This document shows positions 32,981-42,900 of a stretch of DNA of 64,000 nucleotides, one piece after another (within the stretch, counting starts at the first letter, position 1; every line of letters starts with the position of its first letter). The position numbers and the translations under genes were made by a program. Under the pieces are notes generated by a model. The model saw nothing but the letters and a program-made list of their open reading frames with translations. It was not told the origin of the DNA and did no database searches. The stretch comes from Flavobacterium amnicola (lineage in GTDB: Bacteria; Bacteroidota; Bacteroidia; Flavobacteriales; Flavobacteriaceae). The stretch lies in the NCBI RefSeq assembly GCF_004122165.1, contig NZ_SBKO01000003.1:1-64000 (forward strand). Reading direction: 5' to 3'.

Positions 32981-33988
32981 ATGTACCATTCTAAAATAAC
33001 TGGTTTAGGTTTTTATGTTCCCGATAATATTGTAACGAATGATGATTTATCAAAAAAAATTGATACTACCGATGAATGGATTCAAGAGCGTACCGGTATT
33101 CAAAGAAGAAGACACATTATAAGAGGTGAGGATACTACCACATCTATGGGTGTTAAAGCTGCTGAAATAGCCATTGAACGTTCAGGCTTAGCGAAAGAGG
33201 ATATTGATTTCGTGATTTTTGCTACGTTATCTCCCGATTATTATTTTCCAGGACCAGGTGTATTGGTTCAAAGAGATTTAGGGTTAAAAACGGTTGGAGC
33301 TTTAGATGTAAGAAATCAATGTTCTGGATTTGTGTATGCGGTTTCGATTGCCGATCAATATATTAAAACTGGAATGTATAAAAACATTTTGGTCATTGGT
33401 TCAGAAGTACACTCCACAGGTTTAGATATGACGACTCGCGGACGTGGTGTTTCCGTAATTTTTGGTGATGGTGCAGGAGCAGCTGTTTTGTCTCGTGAGG
33501 AAGATTTGACCAAAGGAATTTTATCAACCCACTTGCATTCTGAAGGACAACATGCGGAAGAATTAATCGTGAAAGCACCGGGAATGGGGCAACGTTGGGT
33601 TACGGATATTATTGCCGATAATAATCCGGAGGATGAAAGTTACTATCCTTACATGAACGGACAGTTTGTGTTTAAAAACGCAGTAGTTCGTTTTAGTGAA
33701 GTGATTAATGAAGGTTTGCAAGCGAATAATTTGCAAGTTTCTGATATCGATATGTTAATTCCGCATCAAGCGAATTTGAGAATTTCACAATTTATTCAGC
33801 AGAAATTTCAATTAAGCGATGACCAAGTCTATAACAATATCATGGATTACGGTAATACGACCGCAGCATCTATTCCAATTGCTTTGACAGAAGCCTGGGA
33901 AAAAGGAAAAATTAAAGAAGGTGACACAGTTGTTTTAGCGGCTTTTGGTTCTGGATTTACTTGGGGAAGTGTGATTATTAAGTGGTAA
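32981..33988 (+). CDS. fabH: 3-oxoacyl-ACP synthase III-like (FabH)
   Basis: 335 residues. Catalytic triad C114 (NQCSGFVYA), H262 (PHQANLRI) and N292 (YGNTTAASIP) are all present, and the length is usual. It condenses acyl-CoA with malonyl-ACP to start fatty-acid synthesis, or a related ketoacyl condensation. No other fab genes lie nearby, so it may be a FabH paralog used for another product. It is followed by a PPIase lipoprotein gene after 3 bases. Confidence 0.88.
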   Translation: MYHSKITGLGFYVPDNIVTNDDLSKKIDTTDEWIQERTGIQRRRHIIRGEDTTTSMGVKAAEIAIERSGLAKEDIDFVIFATLSPDYYFPGPGVLVQRDLGLKTVGALDVRNQCSGFVYAVSIADQYIKTGMYKNILVIGSEVHSTGLDMTTRGRGVSVIFGDGAGAAVLSREEDLTKGILSTHLHSEGQHAEELIVKAPGMGQRWVTDIIADNNPEDESYYPYMNGQFVFKNAVVRFSEVINEGLQANNLQVSDIDMLIPHQANLRISQFIQQKFQLSDDQVYNNIMDYGNTTAASIPIALTEAWEKGKIKEGDTVVLAAFGSGFTWGSVIIKW

Positions 33989-33991
33989 TTG

Positions 33992-34618
33992 ATGAAAAAA
34001 CCAATCGTTTTAGCTTCTCTTTTCCTAATGGGTTGTGGTCAAGCAACTTTCCATGCCGATTGGTTGCAAGAAAAAGCACCGGAAGTGTATCAAACTCGTT
34101 TTGAAACTTCAAAAGGCGATTTTGAATTGGAAATTACTAGAGATTTATCGCCTAATGCTGCAGACCATTTTTATCAACAAGTCAAACATCATTTTTACGA
34201 TAATACCTTGTTTTATAGAGTGGTTCCTAATTTTGTTGTGCAGTTTGGACATATGGATTCGACAAAAACCATCAATACTTGGGACCGATTTAAAGTAAAA
34301 GACGAGATTGTAAAGGCAAGTAATGTAAAAGGAGCGTTAAGTTATGCTAGGGCAGGAGTTGATTCACGCGGAAATCACTTGTTCATTAATTTGAAGGATA
34401 ATAAGCGATTGGATACCATTTATTACAATAAAGTTAGAGGATTCCCGGCTTTTGGGAAAGTGATGAAAGGAATGGAAGTAGTAGAAAAATTGTATTCGGG
34501 TTACAGTAACGAAACCATGAAAATTTATGATTCTTTGGCCGTCAATCGCAAAGAATTTTTGAAAAAATTTCCCAAGTTAGATGCTATTAAAAAAGCTTAC
34601 ATCATAAAACAGAAATAG
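33992..34618 (+). CDS. Cyclophilin-type peptidyl-prolyl isomerase lipoprotein
   Basis: 208 residues from ATG 33992. MKKPIVLASLFLMGC is a lipoprotein signal, then a cyclophilin fold with FYRVVPNFVVQFGHMD, which resembles the substrate-binding block. It catalyses prolyl cis-trans isomerisation of envelope proteins. It likely shares an operon with the FabH-like gene. Terminator follows. Confidence 0.9.
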   Translation: MKKPIVLASLFLMGCGQATFHADWLQEKAPEVYQTRFETSKGDFELEITRDLSPNAADHFYQQVKHHFYDNTLFYRVVPNFVVQFGHMDSTKTINTWDRFKVKDEIVKASNVKGALSYARAGVDSRGNHLFINLKDNKRLDTIYYNKVRGFPAFGKVMKGMEVVEKLYSGYSNETMKIYDSLAVNRKEFLKKFPKLDAIKKAYIIKQK

Positions 34619-34630
34619 ATTTAAAAACAA

Positions 34631-34657
34631 AAAACCTCGAAATCACTTCGAGGTTTT
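34631..34657. terminator. Bidirectional terminator
   Basis: AAAACCTCGA (34631-34640) pairs with TCGAGGTTTT (34648-34657), between the converging PPIase and barrel genes. Confidence 0.88.
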
Positions 34658-34676
34658 TTTGTAGTTATTTATAGAA

Positions 34677-37190
34677 TTAAAACATTCCGCCACCACCTTG
34701 TGTTTCGTTGGCATCACGTTGTTTACGTTGTAAAGCTCTGTTTTTACCACCACCAAAGTTGTAGTTAAAACTCACGTTAAAGGATTGACTTTCCCAGAAA
34801 AAAGCACCATTTTGACGGTAAGGGATTTCGCCATCAAAAGCAAAACGCATATTGTTGAAAATATCATTGTAACGTAAAGTTACTGTTCCTTTTCCTTTTA
34901 AAACACTGTAAGTAGAACCAATATCGGCTTTGTACATTGATTTTCTTTCGCCTTGTAAACTCAAATCACGACCTCTGAACATTCCAAATAATTGAAAACG
35001 TAATTTTTTAGTAGCGGTAAAGGTGTTGTTCATTCTCGCATTGAAAGAATTCACATCAATCTCTTTGTCTTCATAAACGCCTGTAATTCCGTTTTGAACT
35101 GTTCCTCTTACCGTTTTAAAATAGGTATCGGCACTAATATTAGTTCCCCACCATTTTGTCGGTTTTAAGTTAGCAGAAGCCTCAATTCCGTAAGCATTAT
35201 TATTTCTGAAATTATCGTAAGATAAAATTCTACGGTTAATGTCGTTTGGATCATTGAAGGTAACTCTTGAAATTTCGTCGTTAATCATTCGGTAAAATAC
35301 TCCGGTTGTTATAGTACCTAATTTAATAGTACGCGTATAATTCACTTCAAACGAATTGGTAAACTGTGGCTCTAAACTAGGATTCCCTCTTGATTCGATG
35401 GTTGGAGTCGTCCATTCACGAATCGGGTTGATTTGCCCAATACTTGGTCGGTCTACTCTTCGAGAATAATTTAAATTGAAGGAGTTTTTTTCGTTTGGTG
35501 TATAATTAATAAACGCTGAAGGATACACGGTAAAAATTTCATCTTTCACGCTTTTTGCATCATTTTCAGTTGCAATGGAAGAAACCGTTTGGAAATCGGC
35601 CGATAAATTATATACTTCCGCTCTAAAACCTACCTGAGCACTCCATTTTTCCCATTTTTTACTATAGTTCGTGTAAAATGCATGAATGTCTCTTTTAAAA
35701 TCAAAATTATTTAACGCTAAATAATTGAAGCCTGCATTTTTAAAATCACTGGTTGTACTTTGAAAACGTGATTCATACCCTAATTCTAATTTGGTTTTTT
35801 CTGTTAGAGGGTTGGTATAATCTATATTAAATTGAACATAATTGGTTTCGTTTTCAATAATGTTATCTCTATTATTCGTTGATGTAGAAGGATTATAGAT
35901 GATGTTGTTATAATCTGTGTTTTCTTGGTTATTGGTAGTAGAGACATTGGTTTGGAACTCGATATTTTCACCTTTCTTGGTAAAATCGTGTTTGAAAGCC
36001 AAATCATAGGTTTGGTTTTTGTTGTTGTTTTCGTTTCCAGAACCTTGAAAAGTATCGTAATTATTTCTTAGAATATACGTACTAGGATCACCTAAGTCGA
36101 TACCTCCCGGAACATTAGGATTGTCATCGTTATACGTAGTAGTATTGTCAAAATAGTTGACATGAGTTGTACTATTTCCATCCAAATGTGTAACGTTTTG
36201 ATTGGTATATACCGAAAGCGTATTGCTGTCATCGATATAATAATCCATTCCTAATTTGAACAAGTGTGAATTATTTCTGTTTCTAAATCTAAATAATTGT
36301 TCGTTTTCTTTGGTTGGATTTTCTGAATTGACAAAACCACGATTGGCGTTTATCCCGTGATTGTAACCATAATTGGTGTAAAAGTTTACTTTTCCAACTT
36401 TATAATTTAAGTTTAAAGAAGAATTAATTTTTGGTGTTTTGGCAAATGTCACCCCATTGTTAACACTTCCGTTAAAACCAGAGTTCGCATTTTTGTGCAA
36501 AATGATATTGATAATTCCGCTCATTCCTTCTGGGTTGTATTTTGCTGAAGGATTCGTAATTAATTCAACTTGTTTAATCGAAGAAGACGGAATTTGTTGT
36601 AATAATTGTCCAACTTCAACATTAGAAGGTTTTCCATCAATTAACACACGTACATTGCTGTTACCACGTAAACTAATTTCTTTGGTTTGCGCATCGACAC
36701 TTAAGGTCGGAATATTATTTAAAATTTCAGAAGCCGTTGTTCCTGATGCAATTAAATCTTTACCAACATTCACTACTTTTCGGTCAATTTTTTGTTCGAT
36801 TGTCGATCGTTCTTTTACGATAGCAACCTCGCCTAATTGTTGTGCTTCTTCTTCTAAAGCTACTGTTTTTAATGCGTAGTTTTTATTTTCGTTGGAGATG
36901 GTAAATTTACTTTCGTAATTTTTAAATCCCATAAACTGAATTACAACAGTAAGTTCTTTTAATGGTAAATTTGAAACTGTAAAACTTCCATTGTCTTTAG
37001 AAATTCCGCCAGAAATAATTTTGCCGTCTTCTTTTACAGAAATAGTCGCATAAGGAATTGGTTCTCCCGTTTTCTTTTCGATTACTTTTCCTGAAATACT
37101 CCCTAAAAGCGATGCTACTGGGGCAGAGTTTTGTGCTTGTACGCTGGCAAACTGAGCTAGAATACAAATAATTAAGAGTTTTAATTTCAT
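34677..37190 (-). CDS. TonB-dependent-type outer-membrane barrel, paralog A
   Basis: 837 residues. A signal peptide, then a CarboxypepD_reg-like domain at residues about 32-110 (GSISGKVIEKKTGEPIPYAT), a plug domain with AEILNNIPTLSVDAQTKEI-like and VRVLIDGKPSNVEVGQL blocks, and a barrel. It ends with a Gly-rich tail GGGGMF. It is a close paralog of the gene at 37375-39780, which has the same domains and tail, so the two look like a tandem duplication. Ligand unknown. Confidence 0.9.
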   Translation of the reverse strand: MKLKLLIICILAQFASVQAQNSAPVASLLGSISGKVIEKKTGEPIPYATISVKEDGKIISGGISKDNGSFTVSNLPLKELTVVIQFMGFKNYESKFTISNENKNYALKTVALEEEAQQLGEVAIVKERSTIEQKIDRKVVNVGKDLIASGTTASEILNNIPTLSVDAQTKEISLRGNSNVRVLIDGKPSNVEVGQLLQQIPSSSIKQVELITNPSAKYNPEGMSGIINIILHKNANSGFNGSVNNGVTFAKTPKINSSLNLNYKVGKVNFYTNYGYNHGINANRGFVNSENPTKENEQLFRFRNRNNSHLFKLGMDYYIDDSNTLSVYTNQNVTHLDGNSTTHVNYFDNTTTYNDDNPNVPGGIDLGDPSTYILRNNYDTFQGSGNENNNKNQTYDLAFKHDFTKKGENIEFQTNVSTTNNQENTDYNNIIYNPSTSTNNRDNIIENETNYVQFNIDYTNPLTEKTKLELGYESRFQSTTSDFKNAGFNYLALNNFDFKRDIHAFYTNYSKKWEKWSAQVGFRAEVYNLSADFQTVSSIATENDAKSVKDEIFTVYPSAFINYTPNEKNSFNLNYSRRVDRPSIGQINPIREWTTPTIESRGNPSLEPQFTNSFEVNYTRTIKLGTITTGVFYRMINDEISRVTFNDPNDINRRILSYDNFRNNNAYGIEASANLKPTKWWGTNISADTYFKTVRGTVQNGITGVYEDKEIDVNSFNARMNNTFTATKKLRFQLFGMFRGRDLSLQGERKSMYKADIGSTYSVLKGKGTVTLRYNDIFNNMRFAFDGEIPYRQNGAFFWESQSFNVSFNYNFGGGKNRALQRKQRDANETQGGGGMF

Positions 37191-37238
37191 GCTAATTGTT
37201 TATTTGTTTGCGATTGATGATTTTGTGGAAATTCGCCA

Positions 37239-37246
37239 CAAAGGTA
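37239..37246 (-). promoter_or_regulatory. Candidate -7 element for barrel paralog A
   Basis: The minus strand reads TACCTTTG, matching TAnnTTTG, about 49 bases before the ATG. No clear -33 partner seen. Confidence 0.35.
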
Positions 37247-37310
37247 ATAGCTAGTAGACTTTCATTAACGCCTAATGTTACAGTTTTAAGAAATGTTTAA
37301 CAGGCAAAAG

Positions 37311-37342
37311 AAAATCCCCCGAAGGAATGCTCCGAGGGATTT
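37311..37342 (-). terminator. Weak hairpin between the two barrel paralogs
   Basis: AAAATCCC (37311-37318) pairs with GGGATTTT (37335-37342) and TCGG/CCGA adds to the stem. The T-tract is poor, so termination may be partial and paralog A may be partly read through from paralog B. Confidence 0.45.
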
Positions 37343-37374
37343 TGCACAATAAAACGTAACCAAACTCTTTTTTT

Positions 37375-39780
37375 TTAAAACATTCCGCCACCTTGCGAAT
37401 CGTTTTGTTCTCTTTGCTTGCGATCTAACGCTTTGTTTTTTCCACTTCCAAAACGGTAACTGAAGTTGACATTTACGGTTCTGCTTTCCCAACGGAAACT
37501 ACCATTAATTTTTGCTGGATCAGAACTATGAAAAGTTGATTTCATCGTTTTGAAGATATCGTTATAACGAACACTCAACGTTCCTTTACCACTTAAAAGA
37601 TTTATTCTCGCTCCTAAATCGGTTTTCCACATGTCACCGTTCGAAAATTGCAAACTTCTTTCTCCCGCTCTGTACATTGTAAACCAAATCAGTCTCAAAT
37701 CTTTCGTTACTTTGAAAGTGTGATTCATTCTTGTATTGAACAACGTAGCATTAATTTCTTTTTCGACTAAATTTCCATTGCGGTCTTCAATAATCCCTTT
37801 GTTGTTTTTAAAGTAACCGTCTACTCCAAAATTCGTATTCCACCATTTGTTGAAATCTAAATTTCCTGAAACTTCTACACCATATTCCGAATTGTGATCG
37901 AAGTTGGTAAAGGTTAACAATTGTTTATTGGCATCAAATGGGTTTGTAGTTAATACTTGTGAAATATCGTCTTTAATATATCTAAAGAAAGCTCCAGAAG
38001 TAATGCTTCCGATTTTTACTTTTCGAGTATAATTTGCTTCAACAGAATTGGTGAATTGTGGTTTTAAATCTGAATTTCCAATTTGTTCCACCGTAAGACC
38101 TGTCCATTGTCTAATTTCGTTTACTTGCTCCATGTTTGGACGGTCAACTCTTCTAGAATAATTAAAATTGAACGTATTTTTTTCAGAAGGCGAATATGTT
38201 ACGAAAGCTGAAGGATAAAAAGTGAAGATATAATCTTTGAAAGTATCATCATTTTGACCCACTTTTTTGAATGTTCCGTTTACATCATAACTTTCTAAGC
38301 GCAATCCTAATTGATAATTCCATTTTCCAATTTGACTACTGTAATTTCCATAAGCCGATTGAATGTTTCTGTTGAATTCAAAATCAGAATCATAATTACC
38401 GTCCAAATTAAATTTGTTTCTAGTCCCATCAATACGGCTCTCTAAACCTAGCTCAATTTTTGAAGTCTCATTTAAAGGACTGGCAAAATCAATATTGGCA
38501 ATAAAGTTTTCCCCATCTTTACTGATATTGTTTGTTTTGAACAAAATGTTGTTTCCGTCTTTGAATGTACTATTTTCTGGTTCTTCTGTAAGGTTGTAAT
38601 TCAACTCAACATCCAATGTTTTTTCTGGTTTTTCAAATTTGTGCTTGTACGCTAAATTATATGTTTGATTTTTTTCTTTTCCAGTCGCGGTTTGAATTTG
38701 CATATTATCTGGAGTCAATGGATTGTAATAATTAATGCCGTTTTTAAATATTGCTACTGGACTATTAAACGATTGAATCGTATAAAAAGATAAAGTGTTT
38801 TTGTCATTAACATAAAAATCGGTACCTAATTTGGTAAAGTGATTTTTTTGAAACGGATTAATATCAAAACTTAAATCGTAATCCTCTGTACTGTTATATT
38901 TGTCCCAATGTATAAGTCCATTATTAAAACTTTTCCCATGATTCATTGAATATGTAGTGTAAAAGTTGAATTTATTTACTCTGTAATTTAAATCAATAGA
39001 ACCATTAAATTTTGGAGTGATACCAAAATTTACCCCAGAATTTATATTTCCATTAAAACCCAAATTGGAATTTTTATGCAATACAATATTGATAATTCCG
39101 CTCATTCCTTCCGGATTGTATTTGGCAGATGGATTAGTGATCAGTTCAATTTGTTTGATTGACGTAGAAGGAATTTGTTGTAAAGCTTGTGCTGCAGAAA
39201 GATTGGAAGGTTTTCCATCAATAAAGATTCTAACATTTTCATTTCCACGCAAACTTACCGTATTGTTTTGCTGGTCCACACTCACTGAAGGAATATTATT
39301 CATGATATCAGCGGCAGTCGCTCCTGCAGAAATTAAATCTTTCCCAACGGTAATGACTTTGCGGTCAATTTTTTGTTCAATCGTAGATTTTTCCTTAACA
39401 ACACTTATTTCTGCTAATGCTTTGGCTTCTTCTTCGAGTAAAATGTTTTTTAAATTTAAACTTCTAGTATCGGAATTTAAAGTAATAGTAGTTTCATACT
39501 TTTTATATCCCATAAATACGACTTCAATTTGAAGTGTATTTAGAGGTAAGTTGCCTACAGTAAAGTTTCCGTTGTCTTTTGTAATTCCACCAGAAATTAC
39601 TTTTCCATCTTGTTTTACTGTTACCGAAGCGTAGGGTAATGCTTCATTGTTTCTTTTGTCAATTACTTTTCCAGTAATATTTCCCTGATTAAGGACAATT
39701 GCACTCTCGGGTGCTGAAGTTTGTGCTTGCAGTTGAGCAAACGTTGCCCAGATGCAAATTAAAATTGCTTTTAATTTCAT
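37375..39780 (-). CDS. TonB-dependent-type outer-membrane barrel, paralog B
   Basis: 801 residues. Same order as paralog A: signal peptide, CarboxypepD_reg-like domain (GNITGKVIDKRNNEALPYAS), plug with VRIFIDGKPSNLSAAQAL, barrel and an end in GGGMF. The plug block is nearly identical to paralog A while the barrel parts have diverged, so ligands may differ. A dyad overlaps its promoter (39831-39853). Confidence 0.9.
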   Translation of the reverse strand: MKLKAILICIWATFAQLQAQTSAPESAIVLNQGNITGKVIDKRNNEALPYASVTVKQDGKVISGGITKDNGNFTVGNLPLNTLQIEVVFMGYKKYETTITLNSDTRSLNLKNILLEEEAKALAEISVVKEKSTIEQKIDRKVITVGKDLISAGATAADIMNNIPSVSVDQQNNTVSLRGNENVRIFIDGKPSNLSAAQALQQIPSTSIKQIELITNPSAKYNPEGMSGIINIVLHKNSNLGFNGNINSGVNFGITPKFNGSIDLNYRVNKFNFYTTYSMNHGKSFNNGLIHWDKYNSTEDYDLSFDINPFQKNHFTKLGTDFYVNDKNTLSFYTIQSFNSPVAIFKNGINYYNPLTPDNMQIQTATGKEKNQTYNLAYKHKFEKPEKTLDVELNYNLTEEPENSTFKDGNNILFKTNNISKDGENFIANIDFASPLNETSKIELGLESRIDGTRNKFNLDGNYDSDFEFNRNIQSAYGNYSSQIGKWNYQLGLRLESYDVNGTFKKVGQNDDTFKDYIFTFYPSAFVTYSPSEKNTFNFNYSRRVDRPNMEQVNEIRQWTGLTVEQIGNSDLKPQFTNSVEANYTRKVKIGSITSGAFFRYIKDDISQVLTTNPFDANKQLLTFTNFDHNSEYGVEVSGNLDFNKWWNTNFGVDGYFKNNKGIIEDRNGNLVEKEINATLFNTRMNHTFKVTKDLRLIWFTMYRAGERSLQFSNGDMWKTDLGARINLLSGKGTLSVRYNDIFKTMKSTFHSSDPAKINGSFRWESRTVNVNFSYRFGSGKNKALDRKQREQNDSQGGGMF

Positions 39781-39811
39781 TTTGATGATTGATTTATGAT
39801 TGATGATGGGT

Positions 39812-39853
39812 CAAAAGTAACACAATAAATAATACTATGCAATACAAAGTACT
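39812..39853 (-). promoter_or_regulatory. Candidate promoter with overlapping operator-like dyad
   Basis: The minus strand reads TACTTTTG (39819-39812) as a -7 element. At 39831-39853 a 23-base near-palindrome (AATACTATGC, then AATACAAAGTACT) matches its own reverse complement at 16 positions and covers the -33 area. The layout suits a repressor such as a PadR- or TetR-type protein; no regulator gene is nearby, so this is a suggestion. Confidence 0.4.
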
Positions 39854-39942
39854 ATTTTTTATTAAAATTTAACATTTTACTTTTGCTTACTTACTAGACG
39901 ACGGATGAAGAGAAACGTTACAGGAATTGGGAATAAAATTAA

Positions 39943-39977
39943 AAAACCCTCTTGAATTCTATGATTAAAAGGGTTTT
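39943..39977 (-). terminator. Rho-independent terminator
   Basis: AAAACCCT (39943-39950) pairs with AGGGTTTT (39970-39977), then T-rich on the minus strand, after the giant T9SS cargo gene. Confidence 0.65.
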
Positions 39978-39993
39978 AAGTGTGAAAGTTTTG

Positions 39994-42900
39994 TTATCGT
40001 TTTAGACTAAAATGGGCTTTAAAGGTTCTGTTAGATCCTTTGTCATTATAATCGACGGTAAACCAATAATCGGTTGCGGGTAATGGTTGACCGTTATAAG
40101 TTCCGTTCCAACCCGTTGTACTTGGCGTTATTTGTTGGATTAATTTTCCAAATCGATCAAAAATGAAAATTGGAGCGTTTGGATTTGTCGTTTTCAAATC
40201 GGTGATATTCCACGTTTCATGATAATTGTCTCCGTTAGGGGTGAAATATTTTGGATAATTAATGATTGTTGCTTTTTTTGGTTTGGGTGAACAATGACCA
40301 TCTTTATCTCTAACTGATGCCGTATGATCTCCTGGAGTCACATTATAGAATATGTTGCTATCTTGAAATAAGCCTCCATCCAATTGATATTCATAATTTC
40401 CAGAACCTGGACCTAAAACATTTACGGTTATATAAGTTGGGTTGGTAAAAGCATCACTATAATCAATGGTTATGTAAGGTGCATAATCTACAACTTCGAA
40501 TGTTACTGGATTTGAACATCCTGTAGAATTATCTCTCACTGTAACCGTGTAATTCCCTGCGGTATTTGTAGTATAACTTGGTGTTATAGCTAATATTGTG
40601 GATCCTGTTCCTGCAGAGGTCCACTGAAATGAATAATTGGCTGCGGATAATCCAGTATCAATTGTAGTAGGTATAACTTCTGACGGATTTACACTACAAA
40701 CAAAATATTTTTCTTCAAGTTGAGGATTTGGTAGCGGGTTAATTCTTAATTGCACTTCGGTAAAATTAGGACAAGGATTGGTTGAAGTGATATTTGCAAT
40801 ACGAACCCAAATACTTCCAAAATACGGACTCATATTCGTCGGGTTAGTATTTATATAAGCTGAAGGATTGGCAATAGGATTTGTTCCAGCAATTGCATCC
40901 GTACTATTGGTATAATAACTAATTGCAAAATCGGTTGCAGGTGTTTGGCTTCCTAATACTGTTGCTTCTACTTGTGTTAAATCAAATTGATAAATACAAT
41001 CGAAATTGGTTGAACCATTTCCAGTATAGGTATCACAAACTGGAGGAATAATTGCTGGATTTGCAATTGGTCGAGGTACAATGTTTACGATAAAATCACT
41101 TTCATCTGTACATGTTCCAAAGTTGCGATAGATGTAGATAGTTTGTGTAGCAGTAATTGTGGCATTAGCTGCTAATAAACCTACACCACCAGGATTAGAA
41201 TAATAATTTTCACCTGGTTGTAAAGCGCTTGGGTCTAATGTATAGCTTTCACAAGTGAGAGGGACGTCAGGAAGCTCTGTCACATTGTTTAAAGTAATTC
41301 TTATTTGTTCTTCCACAGTACAATTTGGTGTTGTTGCTGTTTCGGCATAAGCATAAATTACCGCTGGTGGTGGATTATTTATATCATAAGTAACCGGTGC
41401 ATTAATTATAGAACCTGTTTTTCCTGGACCTGTATAATAGGTTCCAATAGTTAATGGATCTAATGTATAGGTGTCACAAGCTGTAATACTGTTTTGTACA
41501 GCAGGGGTAAGCACAGGGGTATAGTTAATTACAATATCAAAGGCATTCTCATCAATACAATTTTTACGGTTGTTTGTTTCTGTAAATACATATATTGGTG
41601 AACCTACTGGTGTAGAAGTAGTAAATCTTCTCGGTAGTGTGATTAAATTACCAGTTCCATAAGGACCTCCTGGTGCATCATAATAAAAATTATTCGGAGG
41701 AAGCGTTGGTAAATCGTAAAAATCACAATGCGTTTGAGTTGGTCCTAAATCAACTGCTTCAATTCCGTCTAATGTTATTATAGATGATTCTTCAGTATAG
41801 CAAAAAGGATCATTTGGGCTGACTGCGGTAATATAAATTATTTTTCTTCGGTTTGGAATATCATCTTCAGCATTCAAATCACTAGCGTCGATTACAAAAT
41901 CAGTAATTGGAATTTGCGCACTTGGATTATTTGGATCATACGGATTGTCAAAATAATTACCTACAGTTAAAGGGGTTAAAGTATAAGAATAACATTCAAT
42001 AGGATTTCCTCTCGGGTCGATAATTGGTTTTGGATTAATAGTTATGGTCCACGGAACTTCATTATAACAAACAGGTGTCAATGCCAAAGTAGATTCTTTG
42101 TACACCCAAATGGTTTCAGTAGTTGTAATACTGTCAACTCCAGCGAAAAGTTCAGTCAATCCATTTCCTGGACCATTTTGTCCTCTAAAATAACGTCCTC
42201 CTTCAGGATTTACTGGTAATAAATAACTTTCACAAGCGGTAACAGGTTGTGGCGATGTTAAATTAGGTTGATGAAAAGTTACGTCAAAAAAATCATCATC
42301 TGTACATGAAGCTCCAGGAACAAAAGTGTAAATTCTAGTGGTTTGATTAATATCTCCTGGAGGAATAACATTTCCGCCACCGTTAGGAGCATCACGATAT
42401 TCGCCAAAAGGAGAAGCAGTTAATGTATACGGAGGAGTACATAAATCAACATTAGGAATTCCCAGTGTATTGATATACACCATAAAATCATATACTGTAG
42501 AGCGACAGGTATTGTTTTCTGCAAAAGCATACACATGTGTCGTGGTAGTAATTGGTAAAGTAAGTGGTGTGTACGTATCTGTTGGAAGATCATAAGTATA
42601 ATAATTGCCGGTTCCCACATCGGTTACAATAACTGGTAACGTATTCACTTGTGTACAATCAAAAATTGTAGAAAAAACAGTACTTATAGTTGGAGTTTGA
42701 ATTATAGTTACATCGAAATTATCTACATATGGGGTACAACTTGGATCTGTATACGTAAATTGAATATAAATGGTAGTTGTTCCCAAGGTATTTATAATAT
42801 GACCTGGAAATACTTCTTGTGTTAAGGCAGCGTCTAAAAAATATCTAGTTCCTGGCATGGGATAAGTTGGTAATTCTGCAGCAGCACAAACTGACAAATC

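Noticed and set aside
36439-36879. 146-codon plus-strand frame
   Set aside because: Shadow frame of the outer-membrane barrel on the other strand; no start context and similar frame occurs in the paralog at 39017-39532.
37311-37342. Strong terminator separating the two barrel paralogs
   Set aside because: The stem is short and the T-tract poor, so I call it only a weak hairpin.
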